DNA from: Capsicum annuum
Taxonomy: Eukaryota > Streptophyta > Magnoliopsida > Solanales > Solanaceae
Assembly: GCF_002878395.1 (NCBI RefSeq)
Contig: NC_061114.1
Span: 147,875,229-147,939,228 of the forward strand
DNA: 64,000 nucleotides
Reading direction: 5' to 3'
The notes beneath the pieces are model-generated. The model ran no database searches, was not told where the DNA came from, and saw nothing but the letters and a program-made list of their open reading frames with translations. Below, one piece after another: positions 10,781 through 23,089 of this stretch. Position 1 is the first letter of the stretch; the number at the start of each line of letters is the position of its first letter. Made by a program: the position numbers and the translations under genes.

Positions 10781-13304
10781 TGTAATACTCTGTACTTTTC
10801 CTAGAAAATTTCATCTCAAGAATGTTTAATATTAGCTTCTAAATTGAATAATGTTTATTCCATAAGGAATTTTCAAGATTTTCACTATTTCTCATAGGGG
10901 AAATTCAATAAGCTTTCCATCGAAATAAGATTCTTCCAAATTCGATAACTCCGCCGAAACTTATGACTATTTTAAGTTCCTATCATAAAACAATGCTGTA
11001 TTAGTCAATGGCATGCCGTACCATAAGAGGAAATGGTATTTTGCTAATTACAGTATGGGTCTGCAATTATGGTGCGTCACGCTAGGTCCTAAAATTAGAA
11101 TTGTCATTTTCTAGTGTCTTAGTGCAATTTTCTCTTCGTTGTGCTAAAGTTCCAGATCACAAAAGAAGGGGAAATGTGATGGATATGCGTCGCACCATCC
11201 CTCAGTTTCCCAATTGTCAAATTCTAGTGACACGATACGATAACGCCTCATTGCGCCAGGGGTTCAGTTCGGGAAATTTTTATTGAAATTAAATGATATG
11301 TCCAGGGTTAAAAGAGTCAACTTTCCACCACTATTTAATCCCTTTAACACGTGATTCAGCCACTCTTCTCCCAAAATACACTCTCTTCTCTGAAAAACCT
11401 CTCAAGAACAAGATAGGGTTTTCATAGAAGACCCAATTCCTAGAAACTTTCTCCTTCAGTCTTCATGAAATCAAAAACTAAGGTATGTCTAGTGTTCATT
11501 CATGGACGAAAGCCATTAATCTTTTTTCTAAGTTTAAGTTTAAGGATTATTTCATGAATTTAATGTTGGGTTAGTTTCATTTATGTTAAGAATGATAAAT
11601 TTAATTCAAATCCATGTTGGGTGATCAATTTTATGTGGAATTGATTTTTATAGATGTATATTCATGTGAACCTATGAATAAACCCTAGGATGATGAAATT
11701 AGAGATGAATCATGATGATTAATTGTTGTATAATGTTTTCTACATGTGCAATGCCTACCAAGTGTTTGATTAAATTCCTAGATGAAGGAACAATGCCCCA
11801 CAATTATGATATTATGTAATCCCCAAGTATGTACTAGTTATGCCTATCACATTTTTTGATAGAATGCTTCTATGAATGTATTATAGATTATGATGTTAAT
11901 TATGTTCAAGTAAATTATGCTTGATCAGTTTTCTTTCATCGAGTCTTGGGGGTACTTGTACCCAAAACATTAGTTGTGTGCTTAGAGCTATGTCATGTTT
12001 CCATGATACTCTCAGTCAAGCTTTGAATCCTTAGACTTCAGACAATTTTATGACTTAGGAAATCTCTATGATCTCATGAACTCAGTCAGTTGGTAGATAT
12101 CAGTAATAGTCCTTCAGTCAATGGAATTTAGTAACTCAGTCCATGCTCAGTTCATTAAATTATGTTGTGTCTTTTCAAATGGGAGTTAAAATTAGCACTG
12201 AGTGAACCCAAGTATGAGAACTCACTTATTATATGATGGTGTGATTCTTAGATGTAATCCTTGCATTCTAGAACTATGTACCCAATATAGGTTGAGATGT
12301 TATAGTCTGCTCTATAACGGTCGATGAGGTGACTTAGACTAGTATATGAGGGTTCCCACCGTTATTACTAGAGTTACCTGTTATATTAGGGTCACTCATA
12401 TGTTTTCCTTACCAGTGGCACAGAATTGACACCCTTCTAATCAGGGAATAGAATGGACACTAATTTAGCTATAATGCATTATTTGGGGTATGTCGATTAA
12501 ATGACTACCTCCCACAGTTTCAGTATCAGTCTCAATAAAAGAACTCAGATATTTCTTCAAAATCCAGGACTGTGAGATACAGTTAACTCAGATACAGAAT
12601 AGAACTCAGAGATTTCCACAAGATTCAGGACTGTCAAATGGAGTCACTTATGTTATCAGTTATCAGTATGTTGTGTTATCAGTATTCAGATTCAATACTC
12701 ATCTTATCACGAATTTAGATATAGTTACTATTTATGCATGCATGTATTTTCATATTAATATTAGTCAGTTAGCCAGTATTGTTCATGAATATGAACCTAA
12801 TGCATTTAGCCTACCGCACATGCATACCAGTATATTCAAAGTGCTTACACATTTGCGCTACGGTATCTTATTCCATAAATTTAGAGACACAAGCTCCAAA
12901 TCAACAGTAGATTCTAGTTTCAGCAGTCAGAGTTAGAAGTAAGTCCTCATCATTCGAAGACATGATTATTTATCTATTATCTAATTAATTAGTTTATTAC
13001 TTGGAGTTAGTTGGGCACATGTTCCATCAACTCCTTACTCAGACAATTTAGTCAGTTAGAGGCTTTCTAGACTATCATGTATAAGACTTCAATATTTTTT
13101 GGTTTATTTTGGGTATTTCATACCGTATATAGATGGTTTATTTTACTTTAATTATGTGAACCTTATGTCCTTTTAGTTCATATTACTGTATTATTCAGTA
13201 TTTTATGCAGTACATAGGTACAAATATCAGTCATGGGTTAGCTTGTGGTGCTTCGGGGTTATGAGAACCTGTAGCATTTTGGGTACCACATTCTGGGCAT
13301 TACA
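10781..13304 (+). repeat. 3' LTR of element B
   Basis: Begins TGTAATACTC and ends ATTACA at 13304, followed by the GTCAC target duplication. Collinear with 3135-5674. It keeps the donor-like AAGGTATGT at 11481, a perfect GGGTAC-TT-GTACCC hairpin at 11950-11963, and GTAAGT at 12939. A small deletion near 11506-11520 removes the right arm of the post-donor hairpin. Confidence 0.93.
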
Positions 13305-13309
13305 GTCAC

Positions 13310-14030
13310 CCTGTATGGTACACCTGTTCTATTCATGCATAAGAAAGATGGTTCTCTCAGAATGTGCATAGACTACCGTCAGTTGAACAAAATCTTAGTC
13401 AGGAATAAATATCAACTTCCTAGAATTGATGATTTGTTTGATAAACTTCAGGCAGCCAGCTATTTTTCAAAGATGGACCTTAGATCAGGCTATCATCAGC
13501 TCAGGGTCAAGGAATGTGACATTCCAAAAATAGCCTTCTGAACTCGGTATGGTCACTTCAAATTTCTAGTCATGTCCTTAGAGGTCTTACGAATGCCCCA
13601 ATAGCATTCATAGACTTGAAGAACCGAGTGTTCAAGAAGAACTTGGATATGTTTATCATTGTGTTCATTGATGACATTATGGTTTATTCTTGAAGTTAAA
13701 ATAATCATTCAGACCACTTCAGAGTAGTGCTTCAGACTCTTAGAGTTCACCAGTTGTTCGCTAAAATTAGTAAGTGTAAATTCTAGCTAAGATAAATTTC
13801 TTTTCTTTGCTAAATCGTTTCAGGTGATGGCATTAGATTTGATCCTCAAAAGACTAAGGCAATGAGAAACTAGCCTACATCAATCTCTCTATCAGACATC
13901 AAGAGTTTCCTAGGTTTAGCTAGCTATAATCATTGATTTGTTAAAGGTTTTATTCGATTACATCCCCCATGTCCGGTTTGACTCAAAAAAAAGTTAAGTT
14001 TTAGTGTTTAGATTCATACTAGAAGAGTTT
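13310..14030 (+). pseudogene. pol: Reverse transcriptase of element A, part after the element B insertion
   Basis: Continues the RT cut at 3134: [26 protein letters not shown] and DIPKIAF are readable in 13335-13541, followed by a TGA. The catalytic box FIDD is intact at 13664-13675. A small insertion disturbs the frame near 13575, and TGA/TAG stops follow at about 13692 and later. The piece runs into the connection segment (SFLGLA at about 13905). Confidence 0.85.
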
Positions 14031-14460
14031 TCAGGTGTTAAAGACTCAACTCACCTCATCCCCAGTCTTGACTCTACCAGATTGTTCAGGTTGTTTTGTT
14101 GTGTATTGTAATGCATCTTGGGTAGGCTTAGGGTGTGTCCTCGTGATGAGAGGTAAGGTCATAGCCTATGCCTCTAGACAGCTTAAACCCCATGAGAAGA
14201 ATTACCATGATTTTTATTTAGAAGCTGTAAGGTTTTCCTTAAAGATTTGGAGGCATTACTTGTATGGGGTTTATGTAGAAGTGTTCACAGATTACAAAAG
14301 CCTTCAGTATGTGTTCTCTCAGAATGATTTGAATATGCATCTGAAAAGGTGGCTAGATTTATTGAATAATTATGACATGAGTGTTTTGGAGCATTTGAGC
14401 AAAGACAATATAGTTCCTGATGCTCTCAGTAGATTGTCTATGGGCATTGTTGCTTATGTT
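14031..14460 (+). pseudogene. pol: RNase H of element A (first catalytic residue changed)
   Basis: The longest open piece of element A (14035-14550). It covers the whole RNase H fold: LTLPD, YC-N-AS in place of YCDAS near 14104-14118, [27 protein letters not shown] (second Asp kept), and VPDALSRLS (third Asp kept). The first catalytic Asp is Asn, a GAT to AAT change, so activity is probably lost although the frame is open. The frame runs on into the spacer before integrase. Confidence 0.83.
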
Positions 14461-15800
14461 GAGGATAGTAAGAGGATGTTAGCTCAGAAAGACCATCAGC
14501 TTAGCCGACTAGGTATCTGCTTAGTTTACTCAGCAGAGGGTAGTGTGTAGGTACAGAGTAGCTCAGAATTATCTCTACTTTCTGAGGTGAAGGAAAAGCG
14601 AGATAAAGATCCCAGTCTAGTTAAGTTTAAAGAACTAGCCAGAGACCAAAAAGTGGAGGTTTTCTCCCAAGGGAGAGATGGTATTTAGTGTTTTCAGGGT
14701 AGATTACATGTGCCTAGTGTAGATGATTTAAGGAAAAGAATTCTTGTAGAAGTGCATGGTGGGTGTTACTCTACTTATCCAGGGGTTACTAAAATGTACC
14801 ATGATTTATGAGAGATCTATTAGTAGAGCAAGATAAAGAGAGATATTGCAGAGTTTGTAGCTAAGTGCTCTACATGCCAAAAAGTAAAGATTGAGCATCA
14901 AAAACCTAGTGGGTCTATACAGGAGTTCAGTATTCCCACTTGGAAGTGGAAGGAAGTGAACATGAATTTTTTGACAGTTTTTCCATGTACCCGTCATTAG
15001 CATGATTCTATTTGGGTCATCGTAGATAGGATGACCAAGCTAAATCATTTCATGCCAGTCCATACCTCTTATTCAGTCGAGGACTACGCCAAACTCTATA
15101 CCAGAGTGTTAGTTAGGTTATATGGATTCCCATTGTCAATTATCTCTGTTAGAGGTACCCAATTTACCTCTCACTTCTGGAAGTCATTCAAAAAGGGTCT
15201 TGGTACCTGAGTCCACCTTAATACAGCTTTTCACCCTCAAACAGATGATGTAGAAGAGAGGACCATTCAGACACTGAAAGATATACTGAGAGAATGTGTT
15301 ATTGATTTCACGGGTAGTTGGGATGACCATTTGTCTTTGATTGAAATCGCATAAAATAACAACTATCATTCATGTATCTCTAAGGCTTTATTTGAGGCTG
15401 TCAATGGTAGCAGATGTAGGTCTCAAATTTCTTGGTTTGAAGTAGGTGAGACCATAGTAATAGTAACTGAATTGGTACTTGATGAGTTAGAGAAGGTTTA
15501 TTTGATAAGAGAAAGGCTTAGGGTTGCCAAGAGCCAACAAAAATTATATTCATATGTCAGGAGAAAAGAGCTTATGCTTGAGGTCATTGATCTTGTGTAC
15601 TTTAAAATCTCTCCCATAAAAGGAGTGAAGATATTCGGAAAGAAAGGAAAACTCAGTCCTCCATATGTCCCTTAATAATTCTTAGTCATTTCGAAAATGT
15701 AGCTTACAACCTTTAGTTTCCTTCAGATCTAGCCTCAACACACTGAGTGTTCTATGTATCGTTCTTGAAGAAATGTATTGGTGATCGAAATATAGCTATT
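14461..15800 (+). pseudogene. pol: Integrase of element A (two catalytic aspartates lost)
   Basis: The zinc-binding region (14750-14910) has Tyr in place of the second His (STYPG) but keeps KCSTCQ. In the core, the first Asp is Asn (NMNF, AAT at 14965-14967) and the second is Val (SVRGT, 15148-15150); the Glu is present in EERT near 15255. Stops occur in the EIY segment near 14820 and at 14998. The C-terminal part with ISPIKGVK is open at 15472-15675. Two of the three DDE residues are gone, so it is dead. Confidence 0.83.
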
Positions 15801-16016
15801 CCCTTAGAAAGTGAAGATGTTCAGAATAGTCTTTCCTTTTAGAAAGTTCAAGTAAAAATTCTTGATCATCAAGTTCGTAGACTAAGGAACAAATAAGTTA
15901 CATTAGTCAATGTTCTTTGGCAAAATCAGCCTGTTAAGGGAGCCACTTAGGAAGTAGAGGAAAATATGCAGACCAAGTACCCTTATCTTTTCTCCACGAA
16001 TCCAGATTCAGTATAA
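15801..16016 (+). pseudogene. pol: Chromodomain-like C-terminus of element A
   Basis: Shows the chromodomain-type pattern near 15850-15985 (VKILDHQVRRLRNK, then a stop, VLWQNQ, KGAT, a stop, EVEENM) and a natural end at TAA 16014-16016. Both internal stops are TAG. Homologous to 10166-10404 and 41461-41688. Confidence 0.72.
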
Positions 16017-16184
16017 GGTACTAATCTTCTTAAGATTTCTCTATATCATGCTCAGTTTTAGTTGCACATCATGTTCATGTCAGTCGTATGTTTACAAATC
16101 AGTTCATTCATGTAATCCATTCTTCAAATATGCATGTTACATTTATAAGCTCAGTCCTGTAGTTTTCCTCAACTTAACTTGTTT

Positions 16185-16218
16185 CATTCGAGGACGAATG
16201 ATCCCAAGGGGGATATAT
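16185..16218 (+). promoter_or_regulatory. Pre-PPT hairpin and polypurine tract of element A
   Basis: CATTCG-AGGA-CGAATG (16185-16200) is a perfect 6-bp inverted repeat. It is followed by AAGGGGGATATA and the 3' LTR start at 16219. Confidence 0.82.
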
Positions 16219-18645
16219 TGTAACACCCCATATTTCCCTTGCATATTATAAGTCCCAATACATGAGTATTCGTATACAAAATTTTTGAAACCATTATTAT
16301 TTTTCAGTTTAGAACCTGTCATTGTGTAGGAAATTCAATAAGCTTTCCAACAATATAAAATTCTCCCAAATCCGATAACCAGGTAAGAAGTTATCGAGAT
16401 TTTAAGTTTAGTTATTTGACCCCGTCATTTTAACTCTTAGCGCGTCACGGAGCTAGTTAAAGTGACGATTGGCAATTTCCAGTGGAGATCCATAATCTTC
16501 GTGTGTTGTGCCAAATTCAAAATTGGTATTTTGCAGTTTCCAGTGTCTTTCCATGATTCCACTATGTCTTGGTGAACTTCCAGGTCCTAATCAGTGAAGG
16601 ACTGCAATTTTCCCCACATTGTACCATAGACTAGTTTCCCTATTGTCCAATTCTAGTGGCTTGGCGCAGTAGTGGTGCATTGTACCCAGGCCAAACAAAT
16701 TGGTATTTGGGTCTTTTTCCACGACCCTAATTAACGTAAAATACGAAATTTAATCCCTAGACACCCTAAATAACAATTATTCATTCAATTCCTCTCACAA
16801 TCAATGATCCCCTTTACAAGAACAAGAAACCCTAGCTCTCAAATTCAAGGCCAATCCTCAAGAACTCACCCATAACTTCAAGAAATTCATTATTCCAGGT
16901 ATGTTTGATGTTCATCCATTGATTCCTTTCATCCATGGAGCCTAAGGAACCCATTATAATCACCAAGTTATAATATTTTAAAGTTATTATGTTTTAAATT
17001 ATGACTTCACCAAGGAATCTCCATGCACTATTGATTTTATACCATGTTACCATGAAATTATTATTATTATTCAATAATCAATGTTTTAATATTATCAATT
17101 ATTGAATTAAACCATGATGTAGAACTATTATATTGAATTCATGCTATTTTTATAATTTCCATGTCATTCCTATGATTATTGTAAACCCTGAACTACTAGT
17201 GGTGGAAAAAATGCTTATAAGATTGATTGATTTAAATAAAACCCTTCATGATTGTTCCTTCAAGAATTAGTGTCATTTTATTATTATTGTTTTGAGTCCT
17301 GGGGTTATCGAATAACCGAAATCCGTAGCTGCTTACTTACTCTAGTATATATACATTATAGAATAATCATCAGAACGTACTATGAGCGTTATCAAATTAG
17401 TCAGTTGCCAGTCAGATAAACTCAGAACGCTCTAGTATTTTAGTGTCCTTTAGTTAGGAGTTGGATTTAGCACAGAGAGAGTGTAGGGATGGCAGCTTCC
17501 CTATCAGATAGGCAAAGTTTTTAGTAGCAGTCCCTATATTCCCAAACTACGTAGACACTGTAGGATATGTGAAGTCAATCGTGAGATTAGGCTTGACTAT
17601 CTTGCAGGGGTCACCCGTCAGTTCAGGTTTGACACCCTTAGTCCTTTGGACAAATTATCAGTTTACTGGATCCACACAGCCAGTGTTGGTACATGTGGCA
17701 CAGTAATAACACCCTTCTAACTAGTCTTATAGGTTGAACCCGATTAGATCAGATTGGGGCATGTCAGTTCGATGATACCTCCCACAGTCTCAGATACAGT
17801 CTTAGTTACAATCTTAGTTCAGTTATGCACTCTTAGTGTTGTTTGAGCAAAGCATATAGATATCAGTTTTTTTTAATATTTCAGTTTATAGATTTTACTC
17901 AGTCCATGTTATATGCTTGGTCATGCATCCCCAGTGCCTACAAATTTTCAAGTATCTTGAGTATTTATAAACTTTTATGCATACTCAGTATTTACAGATT
18001 ATAAAATTTTTTTAGTATCTATAGATTCCATGTTCTCTGCTCAATACTCCATGTTTTACATGCATATTAAATTAATTATTAGTTCTATTCATGAAACCAT
18101 GCATATCAGCCTATCTCTTTTAGCATACCAGTACATTCAAGGTACTGATCGCATACCATTCTTTTGTGCTATGATGTTTCATATCATATGTGCTAATACT
18201 CAGTTCTCGAACCCCGCTTAGAAATCACTTCTCAGGCTATCAATAGTACAATACTAGCGGTGAGTCCTCATTATTTAAGGACAAATTATTTTACTTCATA
18301 TCTCTATTTTAGTAGATAGCAGAGTTAGTTAGGGGCCTATCTCATCAACTCATATTAAGTCAGTTAGTTTTAGAGGCTTTTCTGATATTGAGATAGTTAT
18401 CCAGTATTTAGATTTTCATTTGACATGTCAGTTTATCAGTATTTAATTAGATCAGTCAATTTTTCTATAGATTCATATTTTAGTATTGATTCAGTGATAA
18501 AACCTTGTGGCAATATAAGATGCTTTCCAAAATGATAATACTATTATTTAGTGCTCAAAACAGGTACCTACTTATGTGTTAGCTTGTGGTCCCTAGAGAC
18601 TGTAAGCAGTATTTTATAGCTAGGGGGTAGTCCTGGGCTATTACA
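16219..18645 (+). repeat. 3' LTR of element A
   Basis: 2427 bp, TGTAACACCCC...ATTACA. Contains a CAG|GTATGT donor-like site at 16899, the inverted repeat GGTTAT-CGA-ATAACC at 17303-17317, and GTGAGT at 18260. The acceptor AG seen in the 5' LTR (539-540) is mutated here (ATCATAT near 18189). Its right half matches window bases 1-998. The right flank is ATATA. Confidence 0.93.
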
Positions 18646-18650
18646 ATATA

Positions 18651-20620
18651 GAACAAGCTACTTGTTAACTTTTTGTTTGTTATTAAGAGATCTATATTTT
18701 TCTTTAGTTTGAAGTGTGAAGAAAAGTTAAATTTGAAGTTCTTGTGAAGTTCAAATTTAAAGGATAAGTTGCAGAATCAAGGTGAGGTGTCTTCCCTAAT
18801 TTGTTCTCTTTATATATGAACTTGGGAAAGAATTATGGTTGCGCTATTATTGAGAAATCAAGGGATGATGACATTGATTTTTTGGGGCTATTTAATGGAT
18901 TGTTTGGGGCTATTTAATGGATTGTTTTTTGTGTATATGTCAGGGGCTAGGTTAATGTTGAAGAAAGGTGTGATTAGTTTGAATTGAAATATAGTAGAAA
19001 AGTGTGGCAGTACACCACCAAACTAATTATTGCATATGCTTACTGCCTAATCTATTTTAAGTTTTATTTGGAGGGTGTAATGAAGCCAAGGTAGTTTCAG
19101 TGAATATTATAAAAACATATATGGCATGTGGGTGTAATTGGAGGATAAAACGGTTAAAATAACACTCTTATTGATAGATTAAAGGCTTACTACCCGGTTA
19201 CTATTTTGGTAAATTTAAATAGCCCAAATATGTCGGTTGGTTTCTAATATTAGTTTGCTATATATACTATTGTAGATAAGTAATCTATAAGGTGGGAATT
19301 CAAGTTGGGTTAGTTTCGAAGTTATATAACCAGGTATGTAAGGTATACTCTATTTTGCACTCTTTGGCTTGAATTTGGATATTAGTTCCATCAAGTTAGA
19401 TTCGAAGATTATCCTATAACAAGTGATACATAATAGCAGCTTATTATATCCCATGTAGCCAATAACCTTGTTCCCACTCTCTATCACATTAAAAACTACA
19501 ATATATGCTTATTATTAAGCCTATATGTCTATTTTTACTAGAAAATTTTAGGAGTTCTCAATTTACTTAAATAAGACCCATGTGTTATTTTAATCTCCTA
19601 AACACTTCATTTGTGTGCCAATAGCTCCCCACCTCATTGTTGTTGCATTAAGTACCCATTTACATGCCTCTTATTCATAGATTATTATTTCAAGGTACTA
19701 TAATATTATGACCACCAAAGTAACAATCTCAAAGGCTAAATAAACTTACTAACATAAATTTATAAAATGAGTGGTAGCTTAGTGGCATAAGCGTAGCATA
19801 TGAAGATATCGATATCTTTGTATGTTGCTGGCATCTCAGGGGTATAATCCTAGAATTGGCCGATCCCAATGTTCATATGTAGGTGGCAGGTCAGATGCGT
19901 AAGCCTTGCATGGGCCAATCCTGAGTTATCTATTTATGACTAAACAACTGGTTATTTGCATTATATGGCTAACAAAATTATGAAATAAGAAAGGTAAAAA
20001 TAAAGAAAATAATGCACTATACGTAGTCCCACAAGAATATATAAATGTTGTCTACTAGTACTACTTATAACTAGTATCTGATTTTTATATAGCTCTTGTA
20101 TCATGTGTTGTTACCTTTAGCCTTACATATTCAGTAAAGATTTTTCTACTGATGCCCCTTATGAGGGACCCGTATTTTATGCTGCAGGAATAGGTGCACC
20201 AATAAATACAATATCTCAGTAGGAGCTCAGGATAACCAGCGACTATTGGTGAGCTCCAGGTTGATTTGGGGGTTTCTGAGTCTGTTCCATATATTTTAGT
20301 ATTGTGCAGTAGTCAAGAGCAGGGCGATGGTTTTTCCCAACCCTAACTAAGTCTATGTATCTTTTAGAGGCTTTGTAGAGCAATGTAAATTTAAGCGTGA
20401 TAGTGTCTTATCTTTTAGATGTCATGGTCCCAATGACCAAGTCTGTTATATATATAAATTTACGCATGTTATTTATTTCTCATTAATACATTATCTCCAT
20501 AATTGGTAAAACCTTTTGTTATTATAGTTACATGCATGAGGAGTACTTGGTAATGAATTGGTTCTCTCGGGTCTTCACGGCTATGGGTGCCTATCCACCC
20601 CAATAGGATTTGTGCCATGA
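18651..20620 (+). repeat. LTR-like remnant H, no coding content
   Basis: A stretch of 2 kb without a gene. It resembles a decayed LTR: donor-like CAGGTATGTAAG at 19331, a CTGAT branch-like site near 20149, the acceptor TGCAG at 20183-20187, and a 61-nt mini-exon closed by GTGAGC at 20249. The text from 20250 to 20420 (GCAGTAGTCAAGAGC, AGAGGCTTTGTAGA) resembles LTR 3' parts of Ty3/gypsy elements. A 21-bp direct duplication (GGGGCTATTTAATGGATTG core) sits at about 18886-18930. The borders are not clear, and it may be more than one element. Confidence 0.45.
19771..19935 (+). mobile_element. Possible tRNA-derived SINE
   Basis: TGGTAGCTTAGTGGCA (19772-19787) fits a Pol III box A. GGTATAATCC (19841-19850), about 60 nt on, is a weak box B. 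Loosely similar A/T-rich words (CTAACATAAATTTA before, CTAACAAAATTA near 19967 after) could be a degraded target duplication, in which case the element would extend to about 19965. No poly(A) or clean end is visible. Confidence 0.3.
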
Positions 20621-20693
20621 CACAAATTCTCTAAGTTTGAGTTTTGTTTTAATGCTATTAGTTTTCCTGGTCATATTATTTGTAGTAAGTGGA

Positions 20694-21320
20694 ATATGGT
20701 AGATCTACAAAAGGTGGTTATGGTTAGAAGGTGACCTAGACCCATGTCTCCAACCACTATTTGTAAGATCTTAGGTTTGGCTCGGTATTATAGGTGGTTC
20801 ATGCAAAGTTTTTCGATAATATTTTCCCCATTGACTAAGTTAACTAAGAAAAAGGTTATGTTTTCTTCGTCGGTAGCTTATGAAGGTAGTTTCAAGAAGC
20901 TTAAGGATAAGCTAACTTCGACTCCAATTTTGACATTTCCTAAAGGTAAGGAGGGGTTTGTGGTTTATTGTGATGCATCCGGGCTGGGACCTAATTGTGT
21001 TTTGATATAGCTTGTGAAGGTAACTGCTTATGCATCCAGGTAGTTAAAAGTGCATGAGAGTAAATATCCTCCTCATGATTTAGAGATTTTAGTGTTAGTC
21101 ATTGCTTTACAAATTCGGTGGTATTATTTCTATGGAATGCACATAGATATGTTTTATGATCATAAGACTTTATAGTATGCGTTCACTTAGAAAGAGCTAA
21201 ATATCATGCAAAGGAGATAGTTTGAGCATCTCAAGGACATTATATGAGTTTTCACTACCACCCAGATAAAGCTAACGTGGTTCTGATGATATTAGAAGGT
21301 TATCCATGGGGAGTTTGTCT
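20694..21320 (+). pseudogene. pol: End of RT and RNase H of element E (broken)
   Basis: The open piece 20744-21010 shows the connection segment (ILGLARYYRWF) and the RNase H start, with YCDAS intact near 20965-20979. Downstream, FYDHKTL keeps the second Asp near 21150, but TAG stops occur at 21008, 21041, 21173 and beyond. The final ADAL-type motif is lost to a frameshift near 21270. Confidence 0.78.
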
Positions 21321-22660
21321 CATGTGAAAAAAGAGAAATGGGAATTGGTGAAGGATATTCACCGCTTAGTTAATCTTAGAGTTTGTTTTTTGCTCTCAAA
21401 TAAAAGTGGTATAATGGTATAGAAAGTGATTTAATTGTCTCTTGGTATAGAGATCAAGGAGAAACAAATCCTTGATCCTATCTTGATAAAAATAAAAAGT
21501 GATATAGGTGGGCAAAAGTTGATGGTGTTTGAGGTTAGTAGTGATGGTACTTTAATGTACCAAGGGTGGTTATGTTTTCTTGATATAGATGGTTTGCGAC
21601 AAAAGGTTTTTGCTGAAGCACATGAATAGCTCTATTTTATTCGTCCTAGTTTTAAAAAAATTTATCATGATCTCAACGAGATGTATTGGTGGAATTGTAT
21701 GAATAGGGTTGTGGATAACTTTGTGGACAAATGCTTATTGTACGAACATGTCAAAGTTAAAAACAAGAGGCTTGGTGGGTTGTAATAGGAGATTGATTTG
21801 GCTGACTATAAATGGAAAGTGATAAATATGGATTTTGGTACTAGTCCTCTGTAGTCTTAGAACTAATTTGATTCGATTTGAGTCATTATGGATAGGATTA
21901 CAATGCCCCCTCACTTATTGCCGGTGTGGACTAACTTTTTGGGTAAGGATTATGCGTGATTCTATCATCATGAGATTTTAAAGCTTCATGGGGTATCTTT
22001 CTTAATTGTCTCTAATCGTGGTACACAATTTTCATCTTACTTTTGGTAGTCTATTCAAAGGGTTTAGGAACTAATATTAGTCTGAGTACTACATTTCTTT
22101 AAAATATAGATGGGCAATTAGAGAGTAATATTCAAACATTGGAGCACATGATTTTCTCATATGTGATTTTTTATTGTTGTAATTTTGTTGAGCATCTAGC
22201 TCTTGTAGAGTATTCTCATAAGAATAGTTACAATTAAAGTATTGGATGGCCCCTTTTAAGGTATTGTATGGTAGGAGGTGTAGATCTCCTATTCGGTGGT
22301 TCAAGCTTGGTGAGAAGGATATTTTTGATCCAAATTTTGTTTATCATCATACAGAAAAGGTGAAGGTGATTACGGATAGGTGTAAAGCTTACCAAAGTTG
22401 CCAAATGTCCTATGCGGATATAAGATCTAGAGACTTAGAGTTTGAAGTTTGGGATAGGGTATTTTAAGGTTATCTCCCATGATAGGAGTAATGCGGTTTG
22501 GTAAAAAGGGAAAGCTTAGTCCCCGGTATATAGGTCCTTATGTGTTTTAATAGAGGGTTCGTAATATGGCATATCAATTGGAGATGCCTTCTTATTTGAG
22601 CTCCACTCATCGAGTATTATATGTCTCTATGTTGAGAAAGTGTCTTGGTGATCCTTGATC
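21321..22660 (+). pseudogene. pol: Integrase of element E (broken)
   Basis: Readable blocks: the spacer before integrase at 21435-21629, a zinc-binding region with its second His changed to Arg and one Cys to Tyr (KCLLYE), and a core with INMDF (first Asp kept, near 21825), SNRGTQF (second Asp changed to Asn, near 22012), and a Glu kept near 22121. The segment 22246-22467 (MAPFKVLYGRRCRSPI to DLEFEVWD) is open. Many stops and several frame changes make it non-functional. Confidence 0.78.
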
Positions 22661-22875
22661 GGTGGTTCCTTTGGTATGATTGGTATCTCTGATTCACTAT
22701 CTTATGATTCACTATCTTATGAAGAGGTCCTGACTAAGATATTGAATCGGCAGGTTAATCAGTAATTGACCAAGGATGTGGCCTCAGTTAAGTTTTTATG
22801 GTGGAACCATGAGGGGGAAGAGGCTACCTGGGAATTGAAAGTGGAAATATTTTCCAAATATCTGCATTTGTTTTT
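22661..22875 (+). pseudogene. pol: Chromodomain-like C-terminus of element E
   Basis: After a 15-bp direct duplication (GATTCACTATCTTAT twice, about 22689-22718) the text reads SYEEVLTKILNRQVNQ, a stop, LTKDVASVKFLWWN, and GEEATWELKVEIFSKY, a chromodomain-type tail. It ends near a T-run at 22868-22880. The duplication keeps the frame. Confidence 0.72.
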
Positions 22876-23089
22876 TTTTTGGATATTTTTGCCGAAGTTA
22901 TGTATTTTTTATCACATCTTTGTTTTCTAACTTGGTTAAATGTTGGATTGATATTTTATAATGCAAACGACTCTATTTGATTTCCTTGCATCTTTGTTAA
23001 ATGTAAGAGTAAAGGCATCTAAGGGGTAAAAATTATTCTTGTACATACCTTTTCATCATTTAGAAAGTAATGATATAAGTGGGGGAGAT
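22876..23089 (+). promoter_or_regulatory. 3' untranslated region and polypurine tract of element E
   Basis: An A/T-rich spacer of about 200 bp without coding content, ending in AAGTGGGGGAGA (about 23078-23088), the polypurine tract next to the LTR. Confidence 0.75.

Larger units (their letters stand above)
3135..13304 (+). mobile_element. Element B: full-length chromovirus nested in the RT of element A
   Basis: About 10.2 kb, with both LTRs (2540 and 2524 bp), PBS, gag, protease, RT, RNase H, integrase, chromodomain and polypurine tract in order. The coding part is the same general type as A and C (Tekay/Del-like chromovirus) but the LTR belongs to a different subfamily from A. The 5' LTR start is mutated from TG to TA. 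The two LTRs differ at many sites, and all domains contain stops, so the insertion is old. It must be younger than A. Confidence 0.92.
1..18645 (+). mobile_element. Element A: Tekay/Del-like Ty3/gypsy chromovirus, decayed, split by element B
   Basis: Reading order is partial 5' LTR, initiator-Met PBS, gag, protease, start of RT, [element B at 3135-13304], rest of RT, RNase H, integrase, chromodomain, polypurine tract and 3' LTR. This is the chromovirus order, with a C-terminal chromodomain-like segment typical of Tekay/Del. The 5' LTR enters from the left edge: base 1 aligns with base 17648 of the 3' LTR, and 998 with 18645. The first bases to the right are ATATA, which should also lie to the left of the missing LTR start if they are the target duplication. 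Every coding domain is broken by stops or frameshifts. The clade name rests on domain order and remembered family traits. Confidence 0.88.
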
